Shown here one piece after another: positions 29,628-38,794 of a stretch of DNA of 64,000 nt. This stretch comes from Streptomyces sp. RKAG293 (GTDB taxonomy: Bacteria; Actinomycetota; Actinomycetes; Streptomycetales; Streptomycetaceae). Every line of letters begins with the position of its first letter. Positions within the stretch are counted from its first letter, which is position 1. The notes under the pieces were generated by a model. The model ran no database searches and was not told the DNA's origin. It saw nothing but the letters and a program-made list of their open reading frames with translations. The stretch lies in NCBI RefSeq assembly GCF_023701745.1, contig NZ_JAJOZB010000001.1, positions 2,734,501 to 2,798,500 of the forward strand, in the 5' to 3' direction. A program made the translations under genes and the position numbers.

Positions 29628-30221
29628 TCAGCGACGCTCCTGCCGCTGCTTGCAGTCGATGCACAGGGTCGCCCGCGGGAAGGCCTGCATCCGCGCCTTG
29701 CCGATCGGGTTGCCGCAGGACTCGCAGCGGCCGTACGTGCCCTCGTCGAGCCGCTCCAGGGCGTGCTCGGACTGGGCGAGCATCTCGCGGGCGGTCGCTG
29801 CCAGCGACATCTCGTGCTCCCTGGTGATGTTCTTGGTGCCGGTGTCGGCGTCGTCGTCACCCGCGCCGCCCCCGGAATCGCGCAGCAGCCCCGCCACCGA
29901 CGCCTCCGAGGACGCGATCTCGGCCCGCAGCCGCTCGGCCTCCGCGAGCAGCTCGGCACGGGCCTCCAGGACCTCGGAGGCGGACCAGGGGTCCTCCCCC
30001 GGCCGGACCGGGAGCACGCCGGGCTCCCCGGCCGCCCGGGAGGCGGGAACCGCGGACGCGACCGTACCGGCCGCCGTCTTCTTCGCAACCACCTTTTTGG
30101 CTCCCGTCTTCTTCACTGCCGCGGTCTTCTTCGCCACGACCTTCTTCACGGCCTTCTTGGCGGCGGTGGCCGCCTTCTTCGCCGGTGTCGTCTTCTTGGC
30201 GGCGGTCTTCTTCACGACCAT
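29628..30221 (-). CDS. DksA/TraR zinc-finger protein with histone H1-like tail
   Basis: This 197-aa protein opens with about 55 residues of Lys/Ala/Thr repeats (KKTAAKKTTPAKKAATAAKK) like the C-terminal tail of histone H1. A helical region follows, then a C-terminal TraR/DksA finger CESCG...CIDC with C-x2-C-x17-C-x2-C spacing. GRCESCGNPIGKARM and FPRATLCIDCK are typical. It may bind RNA polymerase through its secondary channel and DNA through its tail. ATG 30221 follows GAAGGGG. Genes of this type sit next to lspA and ileS in Streptomyces. Confidence 0.85.
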   Translation of the reverse strand: MVVKKTAAKKTTPAKKAATAAKKAVKKVVAKKTAAVKKTGAKKVVAKKTAAGTVASAVPASRAAGEPGVLPVRPGEDPWSASEVLEARAELLAEAERLRAEIASSEASVAGLLRDSGGGAGDDDADTGTKNITREHEMSLAATAREMLAQSEHALERLDEGTYGRCESCGNPIGKARMQAFPRATLCIDCKQRQERR

Positions 30222-30483
30222 GGCCGCGACCCCTTCACATTTTGTGATCTTGCTCGCGAATCGTGCCGGAACGGTAAAACGGCTCCGGACCCGCGGCAAC
30301 GGGGCACGCCGCTTGATCCCCCCGTCACGCCCGGTGGGCCGACAGGTCTGCATCCTGTGTGCCCAGGTGTTCCACCAGGTATTCCGGTATTCACCGGTAG
30401 TGACGCCGGACGGCCGGACTTCGGTTGTCTTCATCAGGCCATTCGGGTCAGTGGGACCCGCCCCGCCGACCCGCGGAACCGGG

Positions 30484-30513
30484 CCGACAGGGCGGCCCCC
30501 GGCCCCGTACACT
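30484..30513 (+). promoter_or_regulatory. ileS promoter
   Basis: CCGACA (30484-30489), an 18-bp spacer and TACACT (30508-30513) form a plausible sigma-70 type promoter. The start point, at about 30520, would give a leader of about 270 nt containing the complete T-box. Confidence 0.5.
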
Positions 30514-30519
30514 GGCCGC

Positions 30520-30790
30520 AGCGAAAGGCGTGGAAAGGGACGAGTAGCGCCGCACGCAGCCAAGAGCGACCCGGGGACGGTGGAAGCCCGGGGGTGTGCG
30601 CGACGCGAAGATCACCCCGGAGCCGCCGGAGGAAAGCCGCAGGGCGAGTAGAACCGGCATCGCGGCCCCAATCAAGGGGGTCCAGGGGGCGCCGCCTCCC
30701 GGGCCAAGAAGGGTGGTACCGCGGGAGCCCAGGCTCTCGTCCCTTCGTCGGAACACGGAAACACGTGACAGTCCGCCGGAGGCACCACCG
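30520..30790 (+). ncRNA. T-box riboswitch of ileS (translational class)
   Basis: The invariant T-box AGGGTGGTACCGCG is at 30710-30723; its TGGT can pair with the ACCA end of uncharged tRNA. GAAGATCACCCC places a candidate specifier ATC (Ile) at 30611-30613. AGTA motifs lie upstream at 30541-30544 and downstream at about 30640. No terminator with a U-run precedes the gene. GCCTCC (30694-30699) can pair with GGAGGC (30778-30783), the Shine-Dalgarno. That fits the actinobacterial type, which controls translation initiation: uncharged tRNA-Ile frees the RBS. Confidence 0.9.
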
Positions 30791-33700
30791 ATGACGCCGC
30801 AGTACCGCCAGGTACCCGCCCAGGTCGACCTGCCCGCTCTCGAGCACGAGGTGCTCGGCTTCTGGAGCGAGAACAAGATCTTCGCCCGCTCCCTCGACCA
30901 GTCCGAGGGGCTGCCCGAGTGGGTGTTCTACGAGGGCCCGCCGACCGCCAACGGCATGCCGGGCGCGCACCACATCGAGGCCCGCGTCTTCAAGGACGTC
31001 TTCCCCCGCTTCAAGACCATGCGGGGCCACCACGTGACCCGCAAGGCCGGCTGGGACTGCCACGGCCTGCCCGTCGAGCTGGCCGTCGAGAAGGAACTCG
31101 GGTTCACCAGCAAGCAGGACATCGAGGACTACGGCATCGCCGAGTTCAACGCGAAGTGCCGCGAGTCGGTGACCCGCCACACCGACGCCTTCACCGAGCT
31201 GACGACCCGCATGGGTTACTGGGTCGACCTGGACGACGCCTACCGCACGATGGACCCGCAGTACGTGGAGTCCGTGTGGTGGTCGCTGAAGCAGATCTTC
31301 GACAAGGGCCTGCTGGTCCAGGACTACCGCGTCGCCCCCTGGTGCCCGAAGGACCAGACGGGCCTGTCGGACCACGAACTGGCGCAGGGCTACGAGACGA
31401 TCGTCGACCCCTCCGTCTTCGTCCGCTTCCCGCTGACCTCGGGCCCGCTCGCGGGCGAGGCCGCCCTCCTGGTCTGGACGACCACCCCCTGGACCCTGGT
31501 CTCCAACACCGCCGTCGCCACCCACCCCGCGGTCACCTACGTGGTGGCGACCGACGGCGACGAGAAGCTGGTCGTCGCCGAACCGCTGCTGGAGAAGGCC
31601 CTCGGCGAGGGCTGGACCGCCACCGGCGTCAGCTTCACCGGCGCCGAGATGGAGCGCTGGACGTACGAGCGCCCCTTCGACTTCATCGAGATCCCGGACG
31701 CGCACTACATCGTCAACGCCGAGTACGTCACCACCGAGGACGGCACCGGTCTGGTCCACCAGTCCCCCGCCTTCGGTGAGGACGACCTCAAGGTCTGCCG
31801 CGCCTACGGCCTCCCCGTGGTGAACCCGGTCCGCCCCGACGGCACCTTCGAGCCGGAGGTCCCGCTCGTCGGCGGCGAGTTCTTCAAGAAGGCGGACGAA
31901 AAGCTGGTCGCGGAGCTCCAGCGCACCGGCCGCCTCTTCCGCCACGTCCCGTACGAGCACAGCTACCCGCACTGCTGGCGCTGCCACACCGCGCTGCTCT
32001 ACTACGCGCAGCCGTCCTGGTACATCCGCACCACCGCCGTCAAGGACGCGATGCTGCGCGAGAACGAGAAGACCAACTGGTACCCGGATTCGGTCAAGCA
32101 GGGCCGCTTCGGCGACTGGCTGAACAACAACGTCGACTGGGCCCTCTCCCGCAACCGCTACTGGGGCACCCCGCTGCCGGTCTGGCGCTGCGAGGAGAAC
32201 CACCTCACGTGCGTGGGCTCCCTCACCGAGCTGTCGGAGCTCACGGGCACCGACCAGAGCGGTCTGGACCCGCACCGCCCGTACATCGACGAGATCACGT
32301 TCTCCTGCACCGGCGAAGGCTGCGAACTCACCGCCGTCCGGGTCCCCGAGGTCATCGACGCCTGGTACGACTCGGGATCGATGCCGTTCGCGCAGTGGGG
32401 CTACCCGCACCGCAACAAGGAGATCTTCGAGAAGAGCTACCCCGCGCAGTTCATCTCCGAGGCGATCGACCAGACCCGCGGCTGGTTCTACACGCTGATG
32501 GCCGTCGGCACCCTGGTCTTCGACCGGTCCGCCTACGAGAACGTGGTCTGCCTGGGCCACATCCTCGCCGAGGACGGCCGCAAGATGTCCAAGCACCTGG
32601 GCAACACCCTGGAGCCCATCGCGCTCATGGACCAGCACGGCGCCGACGCCGTCCGCTGGTTCATGGCGGCCGGCGGCTCGCCCTGGTCCGCCCGCCGGGT
32701 CGGCCACGGCACGATCCAGGAAGTGGTCCGCAAGACCCTCCTCACCTACTGGAACACCGTCGCCTTCCAGGCCCTGTACGCCCGCACCGCCGGCTGGACC
32801 CCCAGCGCGAGCGACCCGGCCCCGGCCGACCGCCCGCTGCTGGACCGCTGGCTGCTGGGCGAGCTGCACGCCCTCACCCGTGACGTCACCGAATCCCTGG
32901 AGTCGTACGACACCCAGCGCGCGGGCAAGCTGCTCTCGTCCTTCGTCGACGACCTGTCCAACTGGTACGTCCGCCGTTCGCGCCGCCGCTTCTGGCAGGG
33001 CGACGCCGCCGCGCTGCGCACCCTGCACGACGTGGTCGAGACGATCACCCGCCTGATGGCCCCGCTCACGCCGTTCATCGCCGAGCGGGTCTGGCAGGAC
33101 CTCGTCGTCCCGGTCACCCCGGACGCCCCGGACTCCGTCCACCTCTCCTCGTGGCCGGCCGCCGACGAGTCCGCGATCGACCCGACCCTCTCCGAGCAGA
33201 TGCTGCTCGTCCGCCGCCTGGTGGAACTGGGCCGCGCGACCCGCGCCGAGTCCGGCGTCAAGACCCGCCAGCCGCTCTCCCGCGCCCTGGTGGCCGTCGC
33301 CGGCTTCGAATCCCTCGACCCGGCGCTGCACACGCAGATCACCGAGGAACTCAACGTGCTCTCCCTCGCCTCGCTCTCCGAGGTCGGCGGATCCCTGGTC
33401 GACACGACGGCCAAGGCGAACTTCCGGGCGCTCGGCAAGCGCTTCGGCAAGGGCGTCCAGGACGTCGCGAAGGCCGTCGCGGCCGCCGATGCGGCGGCGC
33501 TCTCCGCGGCGCTGCGCGACGGCACCGCCACCGTCGAGTTCAACGGCGAGCGGATCCCGCTCTCCGCGGATGAAGTGATCATCACCGAGACCCCGCGCGA
33601 GGGCTGGTCGGTGGCGTCCGACTCCGGCGCGACCGTCGCCCTGGACCTGGAGATCACCCCCGAACTCCGCCTGGCGGGCCTGGCCCGCGACGCGATCCGG

Positions 33701-33928
33701 CTGATCCAGGAGGCCCGCAAGAACTCGGGCCTGGACGTGGCGGACCGCATCGCCGTCCGCTGGCAGTCCGCGAGCGACGACCTGACCACCGCCCTGACCG
33801 AACACGCCACCCTGATCGCCGACGAGGTCCTGGCAACAGACTTCGCCGCCGGCGACCCGGACCACACCTACGGCCAGCCCTTCACGGACGACCAACTCGG
33901 CCTGACCTTCCACCTGCGCAAGCAGTAA
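30791..33928 (+). CDS. ileS: Isoleucyl-tRNA synthetase
   Basis: This 1045-aa class Ia synthetase charges tRNA-Ile. PPTANGMPGAHHIEAR holds the HIGH-like site (HHIE) and GRKMSKHLGN the KMSKS loop. WDCHGLPVE and the editing domain (about residues 190-400) are present, with the anticodon-binding domain C-terminal. The length and motifs fit the eukaryote-like long IleS subfamily usual in actinomycetes. ATG 30791 follows GGAGG by 8 nt; the upstream open frame is the T-box leader. Confidence 0.96.
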   Translation: MTPQYRQVPAQVDLPALEHEVLGFWSENKIFARSLDQSEGLPEWVFYEGPPTANGMPGAHHIEARVFKDVFPRFKTMRGHHVTRKAGWDCHGLPVELAVEKELGFTSKQDIEDYGIAEFNAKCRESVTRHTDAFTELTTRMGYWVDLDDAYRTMDPQYVESVWWSLKQIFDKGLLVQDYRVAPWCPKDQTGLSDHELAQGYETIVDPSVFVRFPLTSGPLAGEAALLVWTTTPWTLVSNTAVATHPAVTYVVATDGDEKLVVAEPLLEKALGEGWTATGVSFTGAEMERWTYERPFDFIEIPDAHYIVNAEYVTTEDGTGLVHQSPAFGEDDLKVCRAYGLPVVNPVRPDGTFEPEVPLVGGEFFKKADEKLVAELQRTGRLFRHVPYEHSYPHCWRCHTALLYYAQPSWYIRTTAVKDAMLRENEKTNWYPDSVKQGRFGDWLNNNVDWALSRNRYWGTPLPVWRCEENHLTCVGSLTELSELTGTDQSGLDPHRPYIDEITFSCTGEGCELTAVRVPEVIDAWYDSGSMPFAQWGYPHRNKEIFEKSYPAQFISEAIDQTRGWFYTLMAVGTLVFDRSAYENVVCLGHILAEDGRKMSKHLGNTLEPIALMDQHGADAVRWFMAAGGSPWSARRVGHGTIQEVVRKTLLTYWNTVAFQALYARTAGWTPSASDPAPADRPLLDRWLLGELHALTRDVTESLESYDTQRAGKLLSSFVDDLSNWYVRRSRRRFWQGDAAALRTLHDVVETITRLMAPLTPFIAERVWQDLVVPVTPDAPDSVHLSSWPAADESAIDPTLSEQMLLVRRLVELGRATRAESGVKTRQPLSRALVAVAGFESLDPALHTQITEELNVLSLASLSEVGGSLVDTTAKANFRALGKRFGKGVQDVAKAVAAADAAALSAALRDGTATVEFNGERIPLSADEVIITETPREGWSVASDSGATVALDLEITPELRLAGLARDAIRLIQEARKNSGLDVADRIAVRWQSASDDLTTALTEHATLIADEVLATDFAAGDPDHTYGQPFTDDQLGLTFHLRKQ

Positions 33929-33935
33929 GAACGAC

Positions 33936-33980
33936 CGAAGGCCGCCGCCCAACCCTTCCAGGGTTGGGCGGCGGCCTTCG
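33936..33980 (+). terminator. ileS terminator hairpin
   Basis: A perfect 21-bp stem (left arm from CGAAGGCCGCCGCCC, right arm 33960-33980) with a TCC loop begins 7 nt after the ileS stop. There is no T-run, as is common in high-GC actinomycetes. Confidence 0.9.
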
Positions 33981-34049
33981 CCATGTGCCGGAGCGGGCTC
34001 GAACGCGAGGGGCCGGCCCCGACCTCGCACCGGCCCGAAGCGCGCAAAA

Positions 34050-34093
34050 CGGGCCGGGCCCCAAGGGAGCAAACTCCCCAGGGGCCCGGCCCG
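34050..34093 (-). terminator. divIVA-side terminator hairpin
   Basis: CGGGCCGGGCCCC (34050-34062) pairs exactly with 34081-34093. An inner GGGAG/CTCCC stem lies within the loop. It sits 30 nt beyond the divIVA stop and, with the preceding hairpin, insulates the convergent ileS and divIVA units. Confidence 0.8.
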
Positions 34094-34123
34094 ATGCTTA
34101 CCGCTCAGCTCAGCGGCAAGCGA

Positions 34124-35314
34124 CTAGTTGTCGTCCTCGTCGATCAGGAAGCCACGCATCGGCGTAGGCGCCTGCTGCAGCGGCTGCGGGCTCTGCGGCC
34201 GCACCGGAGCCATCGGCTGCGTCATGGCCGGAGACATCTGCTGCTGACCGCCGTACGTCGGGTTCGGGCCGCTGTGGCCCATGCCCTGGTTCCCGTACGC
34301 CGGGTTCTGGCCGGTGTTGTGGCCCATCGCACCGGCACCGGCCGGAGCCATGCCACCGCCCATGGATCCACCCATCGTGCCGCCGCCCATGGAGGACGGA
34401 GCGGGCAGCGACGCGGCGGCCGGGGCGCGCGGCGGAGCCAGCGAGTCGTCCGCCTGGGTCTCCAGCTGGCGCAGCTGGCTCTCCAGGTAGGACTTCAGAC
34501 GGGTCCGGTACTCGCGCTCGAAGCCGCGCAGGTCCTCGACCTTGCGCTCCAGCGTGGCGCGGGCGGACTCCAGCGAGCCCATCGCGACGCGGTGCTTCTC
34601 CTGCGCGTCCCGCTCCAGGGCGTCAGCCTTGGCACGGGCGTCCCGCTCCAGACCCTCGGCGCGGCTGCGTGCCTCGCCGACGATCTTGTTGGCCTCGGAA
34701 CGGGCCTCCGCGATCGCCTGGTCGGCGGTCTGCTGCGCCAGCGAAAGAACCCGGGCCGCGCTGTCGCCGCCGGGCGACTGCTGCTGCATGGGGTGACCCT
34801 GCTGCTGCATCGGATGCTGCTGCTGCATCGGATGCTGCTGCTGCATCGGGTGCTGCTGCTGGCCCATCGAGTTCTGGCCCATCGGACCCTGACCCATCGG
34901 GTTCTGGCCCATCGGGCCCTGACCCATGGGGCCCTGGCCCATCGGACCGGGACCGTGCTGCTGCTGGGCGCTCGGCCCGGCAGGCAGCTGCAGTGCGCCG
35001 GACTGCTGCTGGGGCTGCCCCATCTGCTGGGGCGGACCCATCTGCTGCGGCGGCACGGGCTGCGGTCCGGATATGGCCGCGGGGACCGGACGGTCCTGCG
35101 ACTCCGGCTTGCGCATGCCCTGCTGCTGGTTCTGGGCGGCGGCTCGGGTGGCCGCGGCCAGTTTGGCCCGCAGGTCCTCGTTTTCTCGTAGGAGCCTGGT
35201 CAGCTCTCCCTCGACCTCATCGAGGAAGGCGTCGACCTCGTCCTCGTCATAACCTTCTCGGAGGCGGACGGTCGTGAACTGCTTGTTCCGCACGTCCTCG
35301 GGGGTCAGCGGCAT
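34124..35314 (-). CDS. divIVA: DivIVA polar growth protein
   Basis: This 396-aa coiled-coil protein marks hyphal tips and recruits the cell-wall growth machinery. The N-terminal DivIVA domain is [20 protein letters not shown], then [15 protein letters not shown]. The middle (residues about 75-185) is Gln/Met/Pro/Gly-rich with [10 protein letters not shown] and HPMQQQ repeats. A long second coiled coil follows at about residues 190-290, then a Gly/Met-rich tail. This split coiled-coil layout and length are characteristic of Streptomyces DivIVA. ATG 35314 follows GAGGTGAAGAG. Confidence 0.95.
   Translation of the reverse strand: MPLTPEDVRNKQFTTVRLREGYDEDEVDAFLDEVEGELTRLLRENEDLRAKLAAATRAAAQNQQQGMRKPESQDRPVPAAISGPQPVPPQQMGPPQQMGQPQQQSGALQLPAGPSAQQQHGPGPMGQGPMGQGPMGQNPMGQGPMGQNSMGQQQHPMQQQHPMQQQHPMQQQGHPMQQQSPGGDSAARVLSLAQQTADQAIAEARSEANKIVGEARSRAEGLERDARAKADALERDAQEKHRVAMGSLESARATLERKVEDLRGFEREYRTRLKSYLESQLRQLETQADDSLAPPRAPAAASLPAPSSMGGGTMGGSMGGGMAPAGAGAMGHNTGQNPAYGNQGMGHSGPNPTYGGQQQMSPAMTQPMAPVRPQSPQPLQQAPTPMRGFLIDEDDN
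34785..34950. repeat. In-frame short tandem repeats in divIVA
   Basis: 18-bp units encoding HPMQQQ occur in tandem (34786-34857) and 12- to 15-bp [10 protein letters not shown] units follow (to about 34950). They form the low-complexity spacer between the two coiled coils and are candidates for length variation between strains. Confidence 0.7.
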
Positions 35315-35363
35315 CTCTTCACCTCAACGTGATCGTCGACATATCGGGAGTCCGCATCGTTCA

Positions 35364-35648
35364 TCACAGACTCCCGACAACGCGGAGCAGGATGAGCACG
35401 ATGATCATCAATACGAAGAAGGACAGGTCGAGCGCCACGCCCCCGAGACGCAGCGGCGGAATGAACCGCCGCAGAAGCTTGAGTGGCGGATCGGTGACGG
35501 TGTAGGTGGCCTCAAGGACCACCACCATCGGCTTCCCAGGTTGCCACGAGCGCGCGAACTGGAAGACGTAATCCATCACCAACCGGAAGATCAGCACGAT
35601 CAGGAAGCACATCAGCACGATGTAGAGCACCTGTAGTGCGTAGCTCAT
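35364..35648 (-). CDS. YggT-family membrane protein
   Basis: This 94-aa protein has two hydrophobic helices (LQVLYIVLMCFLIVLIFRLV and LSFFVLMIIVLILLRVV) flanking the conserved GKPMVVVLEATYTVTDPPLKLLRRFIPPL loop, seen here in pieces. It is found beside sepF and divIVA in many Gram-positive bacteria. It is inferred to assist division or envelope assembly; the mechanism is unknown. ATG 35648. Confidence 0.88.
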   Translation of the reverse strand: MSYALQVLYIVLMCFLIVLIFRLVMDYVFQFARSWQPGKPMVVVLEATYTVTDPPLKLLRRFIPPLRLGGVALDLSFFVLMIIVLILLRVVGSL

Positions 35649-35710
35649 CGCGCGTCCCTCTCCCCTGCTCGCCTTCGGCCTGGTGGCCGGATTTCCTCGG
35701 TGTGTGGTGC

Positions 35711-36307
35711 TCAGCTCTGGTTGAAGAACCCGCCCTCGGCGATGCGGGCCTTGTCCTCCGCCGTGACATCGACGTTAGCAGGCGACAGCAGGAACACCTT
35801 CTGCGTCACCCGCTCGATGCTGCCGTGCAGGCCGAAGACCAGGCCGGCGGCGAAGTCGACAAGACGCTTTGCGTCCGTGTCGTCCATCTCCGTCAGATTC
35901 ATGATCACCGGTGTGCCCTCGCGGAAGTGTTCCCCGATGGTACGGGCTTCGTTGTACGTGCGGGGGTGAAGTGTGGTGATCCGGTAGGGCTCACGCTCGG
36001 ACACGACCTTGGGCATGATCACCGGTGCGTTCTTCTCCATGCTGTGACGTTCGGGTGTGATGGACGCCACTGGGGCGATCCGCGGTTCGCGGGGCGCCGG
36101 CGCATGGACGAGTCGTGCCGGTTCGTCCCGTTGTGGCTGGTGCTGGGCGAGCTCATTGTGCTGATTGTGCTGACTGCGTGGCCTGTGGTTGCGCTCAGGC
36201 TCCGGCTCGGGTTCGAACTCGTCGTCGGGATCGAATCCCGGGCCGTCGTACCCGTCGTCCTCCACGAGGCCGAGGTAGACCGCCATCTTGCGCATCGCGC
36301 CGGCCAT
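35711..36307 (-). CDS. sepF: Cell division protein SepF
   Basis: This 198-aa protein tethers the Z-ring to the membrane. It starts with an amphipathic membrane-targeting helix ([17 protein letters not shown]). A polar linker with a Gln/His/Arg-rich segment follows. The C-terminal SepF fold is at about residues 95-190 ([44 protein letters not shown]), given here in part. ATG 36307 follows GAGAGGA. FtsZ is encoded two genes upstream. Confidence 0.94.
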   Translation of the reverse strand: MAGAMRKMAVYLGLVEDDGYDGPGFDPDDEFEPEPEPERNHRPRSQHNQHNELAQHQPQRDEPARLVHAPAPREPRIAPVASITPERHSMEKNAPVIMPKVVSEREPYRITTLHPRTYNEARTIGEHFREGTPVIMNLTEMDDTDAKRLVDFAAGLVFGLHGSIERVTQKVFLLSPANVDVTAEDKARIAEGGFFNQS

Positions 36308-36371
36308 GCTCTGCGTCCTCTCAGCGGGGAAAGACCATATTTATTGCTGTGGTCCGACTTGTTTGGTGACG

Positions 36372-37103
36372 TTACCGGAGCCCGGGACGGACTCCGAGTA
36401 CCGCAGTACCGACGCGTACATGTGTCGCTCCCGCCGCCACCGCCTGCTCCAGGTCGGCGCTCATCCCTGCCGAGACCATGGTGGCAGCCGGATGGGCCGC
36501 GCGCAGGCCGGATGAGATTTCCGCCAGCCGATCGAAGGCGGCGCGTGGTTGGCCCCGGTACGGGCCGTCGAGCGGAGCGACCGTCATCAGCCCGTCGAGC
36601 CGGAGGCCCGGCGCCGCCGCGATCGCGTCGGCGAGGCCGCCGACGACGTCGGGCGCGACTCCGCCCCTGCTGCCCTGGGTCCCTGACTCGGCGTCAAGGG
36701 CCACCTGGACCAGACAGCCCACCTCGCGGCCGCGGGCGACCGCCGCGGTGGACAGCGCGCCGACCAGCCGGAGCCGGTCGACGGAGTGCACGACATCGGC
36801 GTAACCGACCACGGAACGGACTTTATTGGTCTGCAACTGGCCCACGAAGTGCCAGGTCAGCGGCAGATCCGCGCACTCGGCCGCCTTCGGGGCGGCGTCC
36901 TGGTCGCGGTTCTCCGCGACCTGCTGAACGCCGAGTTCCGAGAGAAAACGCACATCGCTCGCGGGGTAGGTCTTGGTGACCACCACGAGCGTCACGTCCT
37001 TGCGGTCGCGGCCCGCCGCGTCGCACGCGGCGGTGATGCGCTCCTCGACCCGGGCCAGATTCGCGGCCAGTTGGGCCTTGCGATCCGTCACTGCCTCGCT
37101 CAC
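36372..37103 (-). CDS. YggS/PLPBP-family pyridoxal phosphate homeostasis protein
   Basis: This 243-aa single-domain TIM-barrel protein binds PLP without known catalysis. LVVVTKTYPASDVRFL contains the PLP Lys. HFVGQLQTNKVRSV and GLMTVAPLDG are family motifs, and the C-terminus SAGMSADLEQAVAAGATHVRVG is typical. GTG 37103 is used. It lies between ftsZ and sepF, as usual, but pgeF is not found upstream. Confidence 0.92.
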   Translation of the reverse strand: MSEAVTDRKAQLAANLARVEERITAACDAAGRDRKDVTLVVVTKTYPASDVRFLSELGVQQVAENRDQDAAPKAAECADLPLTWHFVGQLQTNKVRSVVGYADVVHSVDRLRLVGALSTAAVARGREVGCLVQVALDAESGTQGSRGGVAPDVVGGLADAIAAAPGLRLDGLMTVAPLDGPYRGQPRAAFDRLAEISSGLRAAHPAATMVSAGMSADLEQAVAAGATHVRVGTAVLGVRPGLR

Positions 37104-37315
37104 GTTCCTTCAGTCGATCCGATGGTACGAACATGGGATATCTCACCCGTAGCCGTCTCGAATCGGGCGAGTTGGGCGGATACACAGCGAACGGCGCTCA
37201 TCGCGCCCCTTCCTGAGGAGGGACGAAATGCGCGCCGTTCACCGAGGGGCCGAACCCGGCCACTTCACGAACAAGAGGACAAGAAGGTCACTTCACCCGA
37301 GGAACTGAGGGAAGC

Positions 37316-38545
37316 TCACTTCAGGAAATCGGGTACGTCCAGCTCTTCCGCCGCGGAGTCCTGGTACGGACGGGCCGGCGGCACGTGCGGCGGGGCAACG
37401 GGAGTCGCCGGTACTTCATTGGAGGGGCCGACGGGCTCCGGCTCCTCGGCGCGGACCGGCACACTGCCGAGGCCGCTGTAGGAGGTCGGGCGCGGGGCCT
37501 CGGCCTGGTTGCCGACCCGGGCGGGGCCGGTCGCGGGGGCCTCCTCGCGGGCGCCGTACGCGCCGAGCACCTTGTCGCGGCTGCCCTTGGGCGGCGGCTG
37601 GCCGCCGTCGAAGCCGGCCGCGATGACGGTGACCCGGACCTCGTCGCCGAGCGCGTCGTCGATGACCGCGCCGAAGATGATGTTGGCCTCGGGGTGCGCG
37701 GCCTCGCTCACCAGCTGAGCCGACTCGTTGATCTCGAACAGGCCGAGGTCGGAGCCGCCGGAGATGGAGAGCAGCACGCCGCGGGCACCGTCGATGGACG
37801 CTTCGAGCAGCGGCGAGGAGATGGCCATCTCCGCGGCCGCGACCGCGCGGTCGTCGCCACGGGCCGAACCGATGCCCATCAGGGCGGAACCCGCTTCAGA
37901 CATCACGGACTTCACATCGGCGAAGTCCAGGTTGATGAGACCCGGGGTGGTGATCAGATCGGTGATCCCCTGCACGCCGGACAGCAGCACCTGGTCCGCG
38001 GACCGGAACGCGTCGAGCACGCTGACCTGGCGGTCCGAGATGGACAGCAGCCGGTCGTTGGGGATGACGATGAGAGTGTCGACATTGTCGCGGAGACCGG
38101 CGATGCCGTCCTCCGCCTGGTTGGCGCGGCGGCGTCCCTCGAAGGTGAAGGGCCGGGTGACCACACCGATCGTCAGGGCGCCCAGCGAACGGGCGATGTT
38201 GGCGACCACGGGTGCGCCACCGGTGCCGGTGCCGCCGCCCTCGCCCGCGGTGACGAAGACCATGTCGGCGCCCTTGAGCACTTCTTCGATCTCTTCGCGG
38301 TGGTCCTCGGCGGCCTTGCGGCCGACATCGGGGTTCGCGCCGGCGCCGAGGCCGCGGGTGAGTTCGCGGCCGACGTCGAGCTTGACGTCGGCGTCGCTCA
38401 TCAGGAGGGCCTGCGCATCGGTGTTGATCGCGATGAACTCGACGCCCTTGAGACCGACCTCGATCATCCGGTTGATGGCATTGACGCCACCGCCGCCGAT
38501 TCCGACGACCTTGATGACTGCGAGGTAGTTCTGCGGTGCTGCCAC
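37316..38545 (-). CDS. ftsZ: Cell division GTPase FtsZ
   Basis: This 409-aa tubulin homologue polymerises into the Z-ring for vegetative cross-walls and sporulation ladders. It begins [20 protein letters not shown], has the GTP signature GGGTGTG, and T7-loop residues [11 protein letters not shown]. The C-terminal linker is variable, ending in the conserved DVPDFLK peptide that binds SepF and FtsW-type partners. The GTG start at 38545 is the family-typical start. The promoter at 38649-38705 serves it separately from the upstream dcw genes. Confidence 0.97.
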   Translation of the reverse strand: MAAPQNYLAVIKVVGIGGGGVNAINRMIEVGLKGVEFIAINTDAQALLMSDADVKLDVGRELTRGLGAGANPDVGRKAAEDHREEIEEVLKGADMVFVTAGEGGGTGTGGAPVVANIARSLGALTIGVVTRPFTFEGRRRANQAEDGIAGLRDNVDTLIVIPNDRLLSISDRQVSVLDAFRSADQVLLSGVQGITDLITTPGLINLDFADVKSVMSEAGSALMGIGSARGDDRAVAAAEMAISSPLLEASIDGARGVLLSISGGSDLGLFEINESAQLVSEAAHPEANIIFGAVIDDALGDEVRVTVIAAGFDGGQPPPKGSRDKVLGAYGAREEAPATGPARVGNQAEAPRPTSYSGLGSVPVRAEEPEPVGPSNEVPATPVAPPHVPPARPYQDSAAEELDVPDFLK

Positions 38546-38648
38546 GTCGAAGGCCTCTCGCCTCGAGTTACGTATGCCTGTGGGACGGTCGGTACGTTCG
38601 CCGGTGCTGCCCCGAACCCTAACGCTGAGGTTTAGGGTTACCAGTATG

Positions 38649-38705
38649 CCTGTCCCATGCGTTCCTTGGGACAGGACACTAAGTCGACAAGCGGTGTGCG
38701 TTCAA
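38649..38705 (-). promoter_or_regulatory. ftsZ promoter with palindrome at the transcription start
   Basis: On the minus strand TTGAAC (38705-38700), 18 bp, and TAGTGT (38681-38676) form a strong sigma-70/HrdB-type promoter. CCTGTCCCA (minus) and TGGGACAGG then form a 9-bp inverted repeat with a 9-nt spacer at 38675-38649, covering the predicted start. A second palindrome, AACCCTAA/TTAGGGTT (38615-38639), lies in the leader. The about 125-nt leader before the GTG leaves room for regulation. Confidence 0.6.
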
Positions 38706-38794
38706 CGAACACGCCGAACCTCCCGTTTTTCTTTTGACCCTATGTGATCACGGCCCGGTCGGGCGAACCAGGGGGCGAACCGGGATACCCGTCG

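Noticed and set aside
30434-34072. 1212-codon minus-strand ORF opposite ileS
   Set aside because: It has no domain signal, and is the antisense of a clear 1045-aa synthetase plus its T-box leader.
37228-37310. Short plus-strand ORF in the ftsZ-yggS gap (ATG after GAGGAGGG)
   Set aside because: About 26 codons with no conserved motif, and it runs against both flanking genes; the RBS-like stretch is probably chance.
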